Positions 1-7,782 of a DNA stretch of 64,000 nucleotides are shown piece after piece. A model generated the notes under the pieces. The model worked only from the letters and a program-made list of their open reading frames with translations, made no database searches and was not told where the DNA came from. The DNA is from G963664835 sp965220775 (GTDB lineage Bacteria; Chloroflexota; UBA6077; FW602-bin22; JBCLEL01). A program made the translations under genes and the position numbers. The stretch spans positions 806,001 to 870,000 of the forward strand of contig OZ244845.1 in the NCBI GenBank assembly GCA_965220775.1, given 5' to 3'. Position 1 is the stretch's first letter. Each line of letters starts with the position of its first letter.

Positions 1-1119
1 CAGTTGCCGGAGAGTATCGCAGTCGATAGCGAAGGCAGAATGTACGTAGCGGATAAGGCCCGTAACACCGTATCGCGCTTGATACCTACTCGCTTCACCC
101 AGTTGGTACACGAGGCAAGCGAGCTCTATTTCGATGGTCAGTACCAGGAGGCAGTCGCTCTCTGGCAGTCAGTCCTCAAGCTGGATGCCCGCTATGAAGT
201 CGCCCATGTCGGGCTCGGTAAAGCCCACCTCCGCCAGGAGGAATACGAATCAGCGATGACCGAATTCCGACTGGCATCCGACCGCTTGGGCTACTCGAAG
301 GCGTTTAGCGAGCATCGCCACGGATGGCTTACTCGAAACTTTGGTCTGCTAACTCTCGGACTTGCGTTCCTATTGACGGCCGTAATCACGCTGACCAGCG
401 CCACCCAACGGTTGGTCAAGAGAGCTCGTTGGGGCACTTCGGCAAGCTGGCTGCGGCCAGCCGTAGGCATCCTGAACGACCCTATAGAGACATTTTGGGA
501 CCTGCGTGAGCGTGGAAGCCTTTGGGCGGTGCCGATCTTATTGCTGCTCGCTTGTTTGGCGCGATTGCTCAGTCCCACTCTGATGGCATTCCATATGGTA
601 ACGGTCCCCAAAGTTGACGAAATATGGAATCTGCTCACACCGTATAACCTGATCACCTACTATCACCTCCGCGAGCTAGATCCCGACCAGGTCAACATTC
701 TCTTGGAAATTGCGAGGGTCGTAGGACCCTGGGCGCTCTGGGTCGTGGTCAGTTACGGCATCGGTATCATCTTCGAAGGCGAGGGTTCATTCCGGGCGTT
801 GTTGATCACCAGCGCCTACTGCCTAGTTCCATATATCCTCTTCATGCCGCCCGCCTTGCTGGCGACCCACGTGCTGACCCAAGACAATAGGGGCCTGCTG
901 GACTTTGTCTTTAACGCCATATACCTCTGGTGTGCGGTACTTTTCTTCATTCAAACCAGGACTATCCACGACTTCGAATTTGGCAGGTCCGTCCGGATGG
1001 TCGCGACAATGGCATTCGGTATGGCTGTCCTGTTCGGCTTCGTCGGTTTGCTCTATCTGATAGGGAGCCAAATGGTGCATTTTGCCTGGGAGGTCCTCTA
1101 TGAGACCCGCGTTCTCTAG
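1..1119 (+). CDS. NHL-TPR-Yip1 membrane protein (5' partial)
   Basis: The reading frame is open from the first base, so the N-terminus lies outside the window. The visible part begins with the end of an NHL-type beta-propeller blade (PESIAVDSEGRMYVAD), followed by about two TPR-like helices (residues about 35-95, with EAVALWQSVLKLD and GLGKAHL). A transmembrane helix follows near residue 115-132, then a C-terminal Yip1-like domain with about five hydrophobic segments. The stop overlaps the start of the next permease gene by 20 bases, so the genes are translationally coupled. Proteins of this architecture occur beside sugar ABC transporters in some Gram-positive and Chloroflexota operons, which I recall rather than checked. 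The role is unknown; scaffold or sensor are guesses. Confidence 0.75.
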   Translation, partial: QLPESIAVDSEGRMYVADKARNTVSRLIPTRFTQLVHEASELYFDGQYQEAVALWQSVLKLDARYEVAHVGLGKAHLRQEEYESAMTEFRLASDRLGYSKAFSEHRHGWLTRNFGLLTLGLAFLLTAVITLTSATQRLVKRARWGTSASWLRPAVGILNDPIETFWDLRERGSLWAVPILLLLACLARLLSPTLMAFHMVTVPKVDEIWNLLTPYNLITYYHLRELDPDQVNILLEIARVVGPWALWVVVSYGIGIIFEGEGSFRALLITSAYCLVPYILFMPPALLATHVLTQDNRGLLDFVFNAIYLWCAVLFFIQTRTIHDFEFGRSVRMVATMAFGMAVLFGFVGLLYLIGSQMVHFAWEVLYETRVL

Positions 1120-2026
1120 GAACCGACCAGTCACCGTTCCTAGCCGGCGAGGCTTGATTCGCTGGACGTTCCGTACACGAAACATTCGAGACGGTTACCT
1201 GTTCATCAGCCCGTGGCTGGTTGGATTTGCGCTCTTCGTAGCTTATCCAGTGCTGTTCTCTCTCTGGCTTAGCTTTCAAGAGATAACTGATATCCGTGGG
1301 TTGCAGGCCGAGTTTGTGGGGATTGACAACTACAAGGAAGCCTTCATTGTAGATGTGGATTTCGGACCGCTAATCCTGGGGACTTTCTTCAACTTGGTGT
1401 TGGACCTGCCAATAATCATGGTGTTCTCTCTAGGAGTCGCCTTGCTGGTCAGCGGTCCGCTGCTTGGTCGTGCCTTCTTCCGGGCGATTCTCTTTATGCC
1501 AGTTGTGATCGGCTCGGCTTTTGTGATCCACGAGCTCGCCGGCCAGGGGGTGGGCGGCCAGGCGATCGTCCGCGAATCCCAGGATTTGGAAGGCTTCCTC
1601 GGCACCTACGTCGGAGAGGGCAGCTTGGCTCCTCTATTGACCTTGATCAACCGCATCGTGTTTGTCTTGTGGCGTTCCGGCGTGCAAATCTTGATCTTCG
1701 TCGCCGGCCTACATAGTATCCCGCAGACACTCTACGAGTCGGCCAGGGTGGATGGCGGTTCCAATTGGGGCATCTTCTGGAAGATTACCTTGCCGCTACT
1801 TTCGCCATTCATCTTGGTCAACATCATCTACACGATTGTGGACTCATTCACCGAGCCATTCAACTCTACTCTCAATTACATACACACCACTGCATTGAGT
1901 CGAGAGTTCCGGCTCGACTACGGTGCGGCCATGGGGTTGATTTATTTCGCGATGATATTCGCGATCCTCCTCTTAGTGGTTCTCTGGTCGCGGAAGTTCG
2001 TGTTCTACATGGGCGAAAGGCAATGA
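1100..2026 (+). CDS. Sugar ABC transporter permease (MalF type)
   Basis: This is an inner-membrane permease of a binding-protein-dependent sugar importer, about 308 residues. It has an N-terminal membrane helix (FISPWLVGFALFVAYPVLFSLWLSF) and the typical six-helix pattern. The EAA loop that contacts the ATPase is visible as LYESARVDGG...ITLPLLSPF. An upstream TTG at 1082 is possible, but GGGAGG at 1088-1093 sits six bases before ATG 1100, so ATG is chosen. It overlaps the Yip1 gene and is followed by a MalG-type partner. The binding protein is presumably upstream of the window. No ATPase gene is present, as is common when one MsmK-like ATPase serves several systems. Confidence 0.88.
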   Translation: MRPAFSRNRPVTVPSRRGLIRWTFRTRNIRDGYLFISPWLVGFALFVAYPVLFSLWLSFQEITDIRGLQAEFVGIDNYKEAFIVDVDFGPLILGTFFNLVLDLPIIMVFSLGVALLVSGPLLGRAFFRAILFMPVVIGSAFVIHELAGQGVGGQAIVRESQDLEGFLGTYVGEGSLAPLLTLINRIVFVLWRSGVQILIFVAGLHSIPQTLYESARVDGGSNWGIFWKITLPLLSPFILVNIIYTIVDSFTEPFNSTLNYIHTTALSREFRLDYGAAMGLIYFAMIFAILLLVVLWSRKFVFYMGERQ

Positions 2027-2144
2027 GGACGCCAACTGACATAATGAATAGCAGTTCTGAACCTTGGAACATACGAGGGGATCTAGAATCGACAGCAATC
2101 AGGTGTGCGACGAGTGTCGGTGCCGTCGTACGGGTACGGCGCAA

Positions 2145-3077
2145 ATGACTAGATCGGAGCAAGTGCTCGCGCGGCTTCGACTGTGGATAGATCCCCTCGT
2201 CTTGCAAAGGCACGCGTTGCGCCTAATTGGTAGAGTGCTCACTTACGTGATCCTCCTGGAAGTCACCTACGTATTCTTATATCCGGTGCTCTATATGGTG
2301 TCCACCTCGCTAAAGTCTGCGTCGGATATCGCAGACATCACCGTCTATTGGGTTCCGACCGAGTTGTACTTCGACAATTTCGACTTGGCTTTTGAAGCCC
2401 TGACCTACTTTCACGCTATGAAGAATAGCCTGATCACCAGCGCTCCGGCTGCTGCCGGCCAAGTTCTCGTCTGTGCTTTCGTCGCCTACGGATTCGCCCG
2501 TATCAGCTTTCCCGGTCGCGACTTATTATTCCTGATGGTCATTCTAACGTTCGTCATCCCCCCGCAGACAATCCTTGTCCCGCTTTTTTTCCTATATCTG
2601 AAACTCGGCTGGCTCAACACGTATTTGCCGTGGATCGTGCCGGCTTGGCTGGGCCACGGCGTAAAGGGCGCTCTCTTCGTGTTGATCTTCCGGCAATATC
2701 TCCGTGGACTGCCCTGGGAGCTGGAGGACGCCGCCTTCGTCGACGGCGCAAGCCGATTGAGAGTTTTCTGGCAGATAATACTTCCGATGGCCACGCCGGC
2801 TATTCTGGTTGTCCTGCTTTTCTCGATGGTTTGGCATTGGAACGACTCTTTCCTTCCGCTGATGTTCCTTTCGGACATGGAGGAAATGCCACTTCCGGCC
2901 CGTTTGGTGCAGGTCGTGAGCTACTTCTGGCGTAGAACCGAAAACTATGGCTTGCAGTACAGCGAGGGGCTGTTGATGGCATCGACGGTCCTGGTCGTCC
3001 TGCCGCAGCTCGTCCTCTACATATTTGTTCAGCGCTACTTCGTAGAAAGCATCAATCGAACAGGCTTGGTCGAGTAA
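2145..3077 (+). CDS. Carbohydrate ABC transporter permease (MalG type)
   Basis: This is the second permease of the importer, about 310 residues. MalG-type features are the STSLKS segment after the first helix, the EAA loop (LEDAAFVDGAS...IILPMATP), and the C-terminal QRYFVESINRTGLVE. The ATG at 2145 gives a normal N-terminus, while an upstream TTG at 2064 adds 27 unlikely residues and has no ribosome site. The protein is very similar along its whole length to the orphan permease at 20137-21072 on the other strand, so one is a duplicate of the other. Confidence 0.87.
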   Translation: MTRSEQVLARLRLWIDPLVLQRHALRLIGRVLTYVILLEVTYVFLYPVLYMVSTSLKSASDIADITVYWVPTELYFDNFDLAFEALTYFHAMKNSLITSAPAAAGQVLVCAFVAYGFARISFPGRDLLFLMVILTFVIPPQTILVPLFFLYLKLGWLNTYLPWIVPAWLGHGVKGALFVLIFRQYLRGLPWELEDAAFVDGASRLRVFWQIILPMATPAILVVLLFSMVWHWNDSFLPLMFLSDMEEMPLPARLVQVVSYFWRRTENYGLQYSEGLLMASTVLVVLPQLVLYIFVQRYFVESINRTGLVE

Positions 3078-3279
3078 TCTGATTGAAACTCTAGCCCCAG
3101 CTCGAGGATGATCGGCCGGTCGTGAGTTCCCAGTCCGTCGGGCGACTCGCACGAAAACAGAAGGCTCCCGACACACCTGCGACAATCTCTTGTAGCCTTG
3201 GGCGGGGTAGTCATCACGGAGCAGGCCGGCGACATCAACCACCGTCGCCCGAACAACGACAGCCGAGGGTCGAAGGAGA

Positions 3280-3865
3280 AATGTAGCGCTGGGGCTTGTC
3301 CCCAGCTAGGGGAGGGGTAGGGGGCCCGGACGACACCTGAACCCTTCCATCAGCCAATGCACCCAATTTTCATACCTTGGTGTGCCGGCACCAGCGATTG
3401 GTACGAAAATGATGTTACGTGGCCTCGAAAGTGCCTGAATGCCACCGCCCCCGCGTTCTCGTCATTCCGGCCCCCGCTTCGTCATTCCGGCGAAGGCCGG
3501 AATCCAGAGGGGAGGGGTGGCACCCACGACACCCAAAGACCTCCAACGACCAGGCCTCATTTTCATACCTTGGTGTGCCGGCAGAAGCCGGCATGAGCGA
3601 TTGCGTTGAAACCATGTCCCGGAATACGATCCGGGATAGACTCCCAACTCGTCACTCCGGCGGTCGAAAGCATGCCCCGTACCCCGATACGGGGCCGGAG
3701 TCCAGGGGTGGGGAACCCCGTAGCGCCGGAGCTTCTTTCCACCCAAGGATCCCCGACGCGCCGCGATTTTCATCCTCTTATGCGGCCTTCGCAAGGCCAT
3801 GGCGATTCCGGCGAAGGTGGCGCCAGATTTCATGCCTTGGTGTGCCACCGGCAGCCCGCATGGGC
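3280..3865. repeat. Hairpin-repeat mosaic 1
   Basis: This non-coding mosaic starts with a TGTAGCGC element whose stem is CTGGGG/CCCCAG around a CTTG loop (about 3282-3312). Next come the CATACCTTGGTGTGCCGGC element (about 3371 and 3568), the ATTCCGGC-GAAG-GCCGGAAT hairpin (about 3484-3505), and the GTCCCGGA...TCCGGGAT hairpin (about 3616-3636). A longer ACTCCGGC...GCCGGAGT stem encloses a second stem, GCCCCGTA/TACGGGGC (about 3653-3706). A GGCCTTCGCAAGGCC stem lies near 3784. All elements recur elsewhere in the window. The 200 bases before 3280 show nothing I recognise. Confidence 0.85.
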
Positions 3866-3897
3866 GATTGCTAGGACTTTTCTGCGAACTCTTCTAA

Positions 3898-4116
3898 CCT
3901 AATGCCGCTTTCCCTTGGCACCCAACACCACTGCGGCTCCATCGCATCGAGACACTGTCTATCAGTGAGACTGCTATCTTGCAGGTGGATAAACTGCCGA
4001 GACTCCATCGGGACCCGTTCGACCGAATCATCGTCGCCCAAGCTATCATCGACGAGTTCACGATCGTGACCTCAGACCGGTTGATCGAGGTGTATCCCGT
4101 GCCGGCTTTGTCGTGA
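3898..4116 (+). pseudogene. VapC-like PIN-domain toxin, C-terminal remnant
   Basis: An open frame with no start codon, bounded by a stop at 3895-3897 and ending with TGA at 4114-4116, encodes a typical PIN-domain C-terminus. It has LHRDPFDRIIVAQAI, then TIVTSD and a YPVP end. In VapC ribonucleases the DPFDR Asp and the later TSD Asp are acidic active-site residues. The N-terminal half, with the first catalytic Asp, is missing, and no VapB antitoxin is visible. The fragment sits at the edge of hairpin mosaic 1, directly before an ABC-permease relic. Confidence 0.75.
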
Positions 4117-4138
4117 TGTTTGTTGGCATGTTCCGGCG

Positions 4139-4222
4139 ATGACTGTGATACCGGTCATCGTCTTCTTCTTCGCTCAGCGATACTTCATTCAGGGCATGGT
4201 AATTAGTGGCATTAAGGGATAG
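4139..4222 (+). pseudogene. MalG-type permease, last 27 codons only
   Basis: The 27 codons plus stop encode the extreme C-terminus of a MalG-type permease, including FFAQRYFIQGMVISGIKG. It matches the end of the intact permease at 58523-59416 (FVAQRYFIQGVVISGVKG) residue for residue apart from conservative changes. The rest of the gene is absent, because the preceding 22 bases lead straight back into the PIN-domain relic. It is probably the scar of a deletion or recombination that joined two unrelated genes. Confidence 0.8.
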
Positions 4223-4334
4223 TTGAGTAGAGACGAAGACCCCGATAATCTCCGCTGAGACCAGCACCAAGCGCCAATTGGTATGATTTGGCTGCGGCCG
4301 GCGGTTTTCTCGCAATCGAACGGCAAAGGAATGG

Positions 4335-5129
4335 ATGATGCAAACTACCCAACCCAAGTATGACCTCGACCTGAAACTTGCCGAGTTGAAGATCAATGGC
4401 TACGTGATGTTCGAGGACTTCATCCCAGGCGAGAAGGTAGACCGGATCCGTGAGGCTTTCATGCCGTTGCTCGAAGAGGTGAGGCGGCGCAGCGATGCAG
4501 CCGAGTCCGGCGACCGCCGCAAGGGAGAGGGCCGGCTCCAGAATGTGAATCGCTACACCGTCGAAGTTCCTTGGGAGCCACCATTCTCCGATCCAGAGAT
4601 CTATGCGAATCCGGTCCTCCTCGAGTTTCTCGACCGTTATTGGGGCGACAGCGACTACCTGATCACGTTGTACTCCTCCAACAATCCATATCCCGGTAGC
4701 GATTACCAGCGCTGGCACCGTGACATGCCCCTTATAGCCCCGCACGAAGGTTTGGAGGTCTGTCCTCATTTCGGCGTCAAGTTTCCGCTGGTCGATACCT
4801 ACGAGGAAAACGGTAGCTTCGAAGTAATCCCCTGCACCCAGTATCTGGCAGATCCGGCGCTCGAAGGACGTTACGATGGAATCGTCGAAAAAGGCTCCTT
4901 CCCCAAGCATCGGCTGAATATGGACAAAGGCACTCTTTGGATTCAAGACCCGCGCCCGCTCCATCGCGGCACGCCCAACCGCTCGGACCATCCACGACCC
5001 GAGTTGGTCATTGCCTACTCCCGACCTTGGTTCGCAAACTCCCGGTTCATCGAAATGACCCAGGCGGAGTCCGACAAGCTCTCCGAGCGTGGCAAGAAGA
5101 TGCTGCAGCAAGCTCGAATTGCTCAATGA
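4335..5129 (+). CDS. Phytanoyl-CoA dioxygenase (PhyH) family protein
   Basis: This is a probable Fe(II)/2-oxoglutarate-dependent oxygenase of 264 residues, cytoplasmic, with unknown substrate. The iron triad is visible: H128 and D130 in YQRWHRD and H210 in LHRGTPNRSD, with R221 placed to bind 2-oxoglutarate. The N-terminal KINGYVMFEDFIPGEKVDRIREA signature and the PLVDTYEENGSFEVIP strand mark the six-member subfamily found in this window. AAAGGA precedes tandem ATGs at 4335 and 4338, and either could start. The nearest relatives here are the genes at 26128 and 55037. The gene stands alone between two repeat mosaics. Confidence 0.88.
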   Translation: MMQTTQPKYDLDLKLAELKINGYVMFEDFIPGEKVDRIREAFMPLLEEVRRRSDAAESGDRRKGEGRLQNVNRYTVEVPWEPPFSDPEIYANPVLLEFLDRYWGDSDYLITLYSSNNPYPGSDYQRWHRDMPLIAPHEGLEVCPHFGVKFPLVDTYEENGSFEVIPCTQYLADPALEGRYDGIVEKGSFPKHRLNMDKGTLWIQDPRPLHRGTPNRSDHPRPELVIAYSRPWFANSRFIEMTQAESDKLSERGKKMLQQARIAQ

Positions 5130-5259
5130 GATACGCGGCTCGCAACATACACTAGGACCGCTTCCACAAATATTGGCAGAATAAGGAACTAACAATACTC
5201 TTTCATCGCTATGAAGACAGATTCCCGCCACTCACCCCTTCAATGCCACCATCCACAAC

Positions 5260-5605
5260 GCCATTGGTACGAAAGCATGTCCCGGACTCCGATCCGGGAT
5301 GAATGGTTCCCGCCACCGAATTCGTCGTTCCGGCCCCCCACCTCGTCATTCCGGCGATGCAAGCATGCCCCGTACCCGGATACGGGGCCGGAATCCAGAA
5401 GGGGAGGGGAAGGGCAAGACCGCCATACAATAGGCAGGAGCCCAGCACCCCACCATTTCATCTTCTTACGGGGCCTTTGCAAGGCCATGGTGACTTCCAC
5501 GGCGCGACGCATCTATTACCCATCAAGGGAGAGGGTTTTTCTTCTTCCCCCTCGGTCGGAGAGGATTGAAGCCTGCCCCGTACCCCGATACGGAGGTGAG
5601 GCTGA
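5260..5605. repeat. Hairpin-repeat mosaic 2
   Basis: It contains the CATTGGTACGAAAGCATGTCCCGG hairpin element (about 5262-5300), then a long ATTCCGGC...GCCGGAAT stem that encloses GCCCCGTA/TACGGGGC (about 5347-5397). Next is a GGGGCCTTTGCAAGGCC element (about 5478-5494), and finally a GCCCCGTACCCCGATACGG partial element (about 5575-5595). It fills most of the gap between two PhyH genes. The flanks 5130-5260 and 5606-5690 show no gene. Confidence 0.82.
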
Positions 5606-5696
5606 AACATAGATTGCCCCTTGGTCTCGCAGATTATCCGCATGTCGAGTCACGTCAATCCAATAGTATTCCTTAAATTATGTTCGGAGGATGAGG

Positions 5697-6476
5697 ATGG
5701 CTATAGCGACCCAATATGATATCGACCAACTGATGCAGGAGTGGCGGATCAACGGATTCGTAGTCTTCGAAGACTTGATCCCCTTGGAAACGATCGATCG
5801 CATCCGCGAAGCTTGGATACCCTACCGCGATCGTCAGATACGTGAACGAGACCCCAACATGGAAGAGCTTCGCTACAACGTTCGAGTCCCGTTTGAGCGA
5901 CCATTCATCGACGAAGATATCTTCGAGCACCCTGCACTCGTCGAGTTCCTCGGACGAGCGCTTGGACCCGATTACGTGTGGACGCACTTCGATTCAAACA
6001 TGCCGTTCCCAGGATGCGACTACCAGGGCTGGCACCGAGACGGACAAACCGCACTTTTCCCCGGCGTCATGACGCCGGCTTTCTACGTGGGAGTGAAATT
6101 CCCGCTCGTTGATACGTTCGAAGCTAATGGCAGCTTTGAGATGATTCCCGGCACCCAGTACGTCACTGACCCGGACCTGTTACATGACTTGAACTCGGTT
6201 TTCGGCGAGGGCGCAGACAGGATAGGTAGTTACTACCCAATACGGCTCAATCTCAAGAAGGGGTCTCTGTGGGTTCAGGATGGGCGCGCTTTCCACCGCG
6301 GGACCCCGAATCGTTCAGATCACGTCAGGGACGAGATTTGCATGGCATTGAGCTCCGCCTGGCTCCACTCCGATTGGTCGCACCAGAATACCAGTGAGAA
6401 GATCCCGCGCGATATCTGGAACGACCTTTCGGATCACGCGCGACAGGTGTTGCGCTGGCAGCGCGTGCAAGACTGA
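5697..6476 (+). CDS. Phytanoyl-CoA dioxygenase (PhyH) family protein
   Basis: A 259-residue member of the local PhyH subfamily. The iron ligands are H113 and D115 (YQGWHRD) and H200 (FHRGTPNRSD), with R211 as the likely 2-oxoglutarate ligand. GGAGG at 5686-5690 is adjacent to ATG 5691 but six bases before ATG 5697, so the second ATG (MAIATQYDID) is preferred. It differs from its neighbours in the first third and at the C-terminus (SSAWLHSDWSHQN), so the substrate may differ. It is monocistronic and bounded by repeat mosaics on both sides. Confidence 0.87.
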   Translation: MAIATQYDIDQLMQEWRINGFVVFEDLIPLETIDRIREAWIPYRDRQIRERDPNMEELRYNVRVPFERPFIDEDIFEHPALVEFLGRALGPDYVWTHFDSNMPFPGCDYQGWHRDGQTALFPGVMTPAFYVGVKFPLVDTFEANGSFEMIPGTQYVTDPDLLHDLNSVFGEGADRIGSYYPIRLNLKKGSLWVQDGRAFHRGTPNRSDHVRDEICMALSSAWLHSDWSHQNTSEKIPRDIWNDLSDHARQVLRWQRVQD

Positions 6477-6484
6477 GGTCCGCC

Positions 6485-7236
6485 ATTGGTACGAAAATGA
6501 TGTTACGCGGCCTCGAGTGTGCCTGAACGCCACCGACCCAATTCGTCATTGGTACGAAAGCATGTCCCGGACTACGATCCGGGATAGGCTCCCGCCACTC
6601 ATTTCGTCATTCCAGCGAAAGCTGGAATCCAGAGGGGCGGGGACAGGGGAATGTAGCGCGGGGGCTTGTCCCCCGCTGGGGTCGGGGTGGGGCGTGGCAG
6701 AACCCGCCGTGCCGATTAGCTGTACCAAACCACAACTCGTGATTTTTCATGCCTCCGTGTGCCGGCGCCAACCGGCATGAGCGATTGTTATGAAAGCATG
6801 TCCCGGACTCCGATCCGGGATAGACTGCTCCCGCAGCCTCTCATTGGTCATTCGCGGCATCCCTTCGTCAATCCGGCCCCCCACTTCGTCAACCCGGCCC
6901 CCCACTTCGTCGTTCCGGCGAAGGCCGGAATCCAGAGGGGTGGTGAGGAGTGAGGCAGGCCCCCCGGTGCATCGGCCGCCAACCAACCTTCCCAGAAAGC
7001 GCCCAGGGCCCCACCGTCGTGAATCCGGCCCCCCACTCGTCATTCCGGCAATCGAAGGCCTGCCCCGTACCCCGATACGGGACCGGAATCCAGAAGGGTG
7101 GTAGAGAGGCGACTTCCTCTCCCCCTGGGAGAGGATTGAGGTGAGGGCGAACCTCACAGCGCCGGAGCTACTTCCCACCCAAGGATCCCCGACACACCGC
7201 GATTTGCATCCTCTTATGCATCCTTCGCAAGGCGAA
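6485..7236. repeat. Hairpin-repeat mosaic 3
   Basis: A dense mosaic. Elements in order: CATTGGTACGAAAATGATGTTACG (about 6485), the GTCCCGGAC/GATCCGGGAT hairpin (about 6562), and an ATTCCAGC-GAAA-GCTGGAAT variant (about 6607-6628) whose two stem changes compensate each other. Then come GCGGGGG-CTTG-TCCCCCGC (about 6657), GTGTGCCGGCGCCAACCGGC (about 6757), a second GTCCCGGAC hairpin (about 6800), a standard ATTCCGGC hairpin (about 6916), the nested long form (about 7046-7094), and the CGCCGGAGCTACTTCCCACC / CCTTCGCAAGG element (about 7160-7232). Small ORFs across it are not believable genes. Confidence 0.85.
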
Positions 7237-7349
7237 CCAACGGGACGTGAGAAATTACACCGAATCTTAAGCCTGGAACCATCTGGCCGGCGCCGACGGA
7301 AGAGGCCGCGATCAATGCCGGCATCGCAGCCGACCCCGACACGTTCGAG

Positions 7350-7568
7350 TTGAGCGAAGAATGGTTCGCGCACGCCCGTCCCGCAAGTGAAGTCATTCCC
7401 GGAATAGTGGAGCGTGCTCGACGGACGCGTGGCAATCAAAAATCTCCGACGAAAGAGCGCATCACGATTCGACTCGATGCCGATATCGTGGCGCGTTTTC
7501 GCGACAGCGGCCCGGGATGGCAGACACGGCTCAACAACACACTACGCCAGGCAGTCTTCGACTCATGA
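7350..7568 (+). CDS. BrnA-like antitoxin, orphan, possibly truncated
   Basis: The C-terminal part carries the BrnA antitoxin signature (KERITIRLDADIVARFRDSGPGWQTRLNNTLRQAV), a ribbon-helix-helix-like DNA-binding region that normally neutralises the ribonuclease BrnT. The only conventional start is TTG 7350, but the frame is open back to 7251 and the extra residues (EEAAINAGIAADPDTFELSEEW) look like authentic family sequence, so the true start may be lost or non-canonical. No BrnT gene lies upstream, where hairpin mosaic 3 ends. It is probably the surviving half of a disrupted toxin-antitoxin pair. Confidence 0.6.
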   Translation: MSEEWFAHARPASEVIPGIVERARRTRGNQKSPTKERITIRLDADIVARFRDSGPGWQTRLNNTLRQAVFDS

Positions 7569-7647
7569 GCTACAATGCATGTTCTTGGAACTGATTCCTC
7601 ATATGCTCCCTATTTTCAGCATGGTAGATGTCAAATAAGGGAGGGAT

Positions 7648-7695
7648 TAGGCGACCAAACTCAGCGAGTATCATCTTGACCTGAAACCGGCCCAG
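7648..7695 (+). pseudogene. Possible relic of a PhyH gene N-terminus
   Basis: After a good ribosome site (AAGGGAGGG at 7638-7646), the frame TAG-GCG-ACC reads ATKLSEYHLDLKPAQ. This resembles the start of the PhyH protein encoded at 55037-55819 (MASTLAKYDLDLKLAE), with TAG where the ATG would be. The match is short, so this is tentative. It lies just before the TPP enzyme gene and could also be chance. Confidence 0.3.
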
Positions 7696-7782
7696 CGAGA
7701 TATACTAGAGCCGTTATGTTCGGTAAAACCAAGATGGTTGGCTGATATAACGAAATTTGCAAAACAAACGGAGGTAGATAAA

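Noticed and set aside
4212..5231. 339-residue antisense frame over the first PhyH gene
   Set aside because: It is the complement of an intact gene with a clear ribosome site and active-site motifs; long antisense frames are common at this base composition.
7140..7235. Direct and inverted elements as possible attachment sites or insertion-sequence ends
   Set aside because: No transposase or integrase gene is visible and the elements recur as small hairpins in many places.
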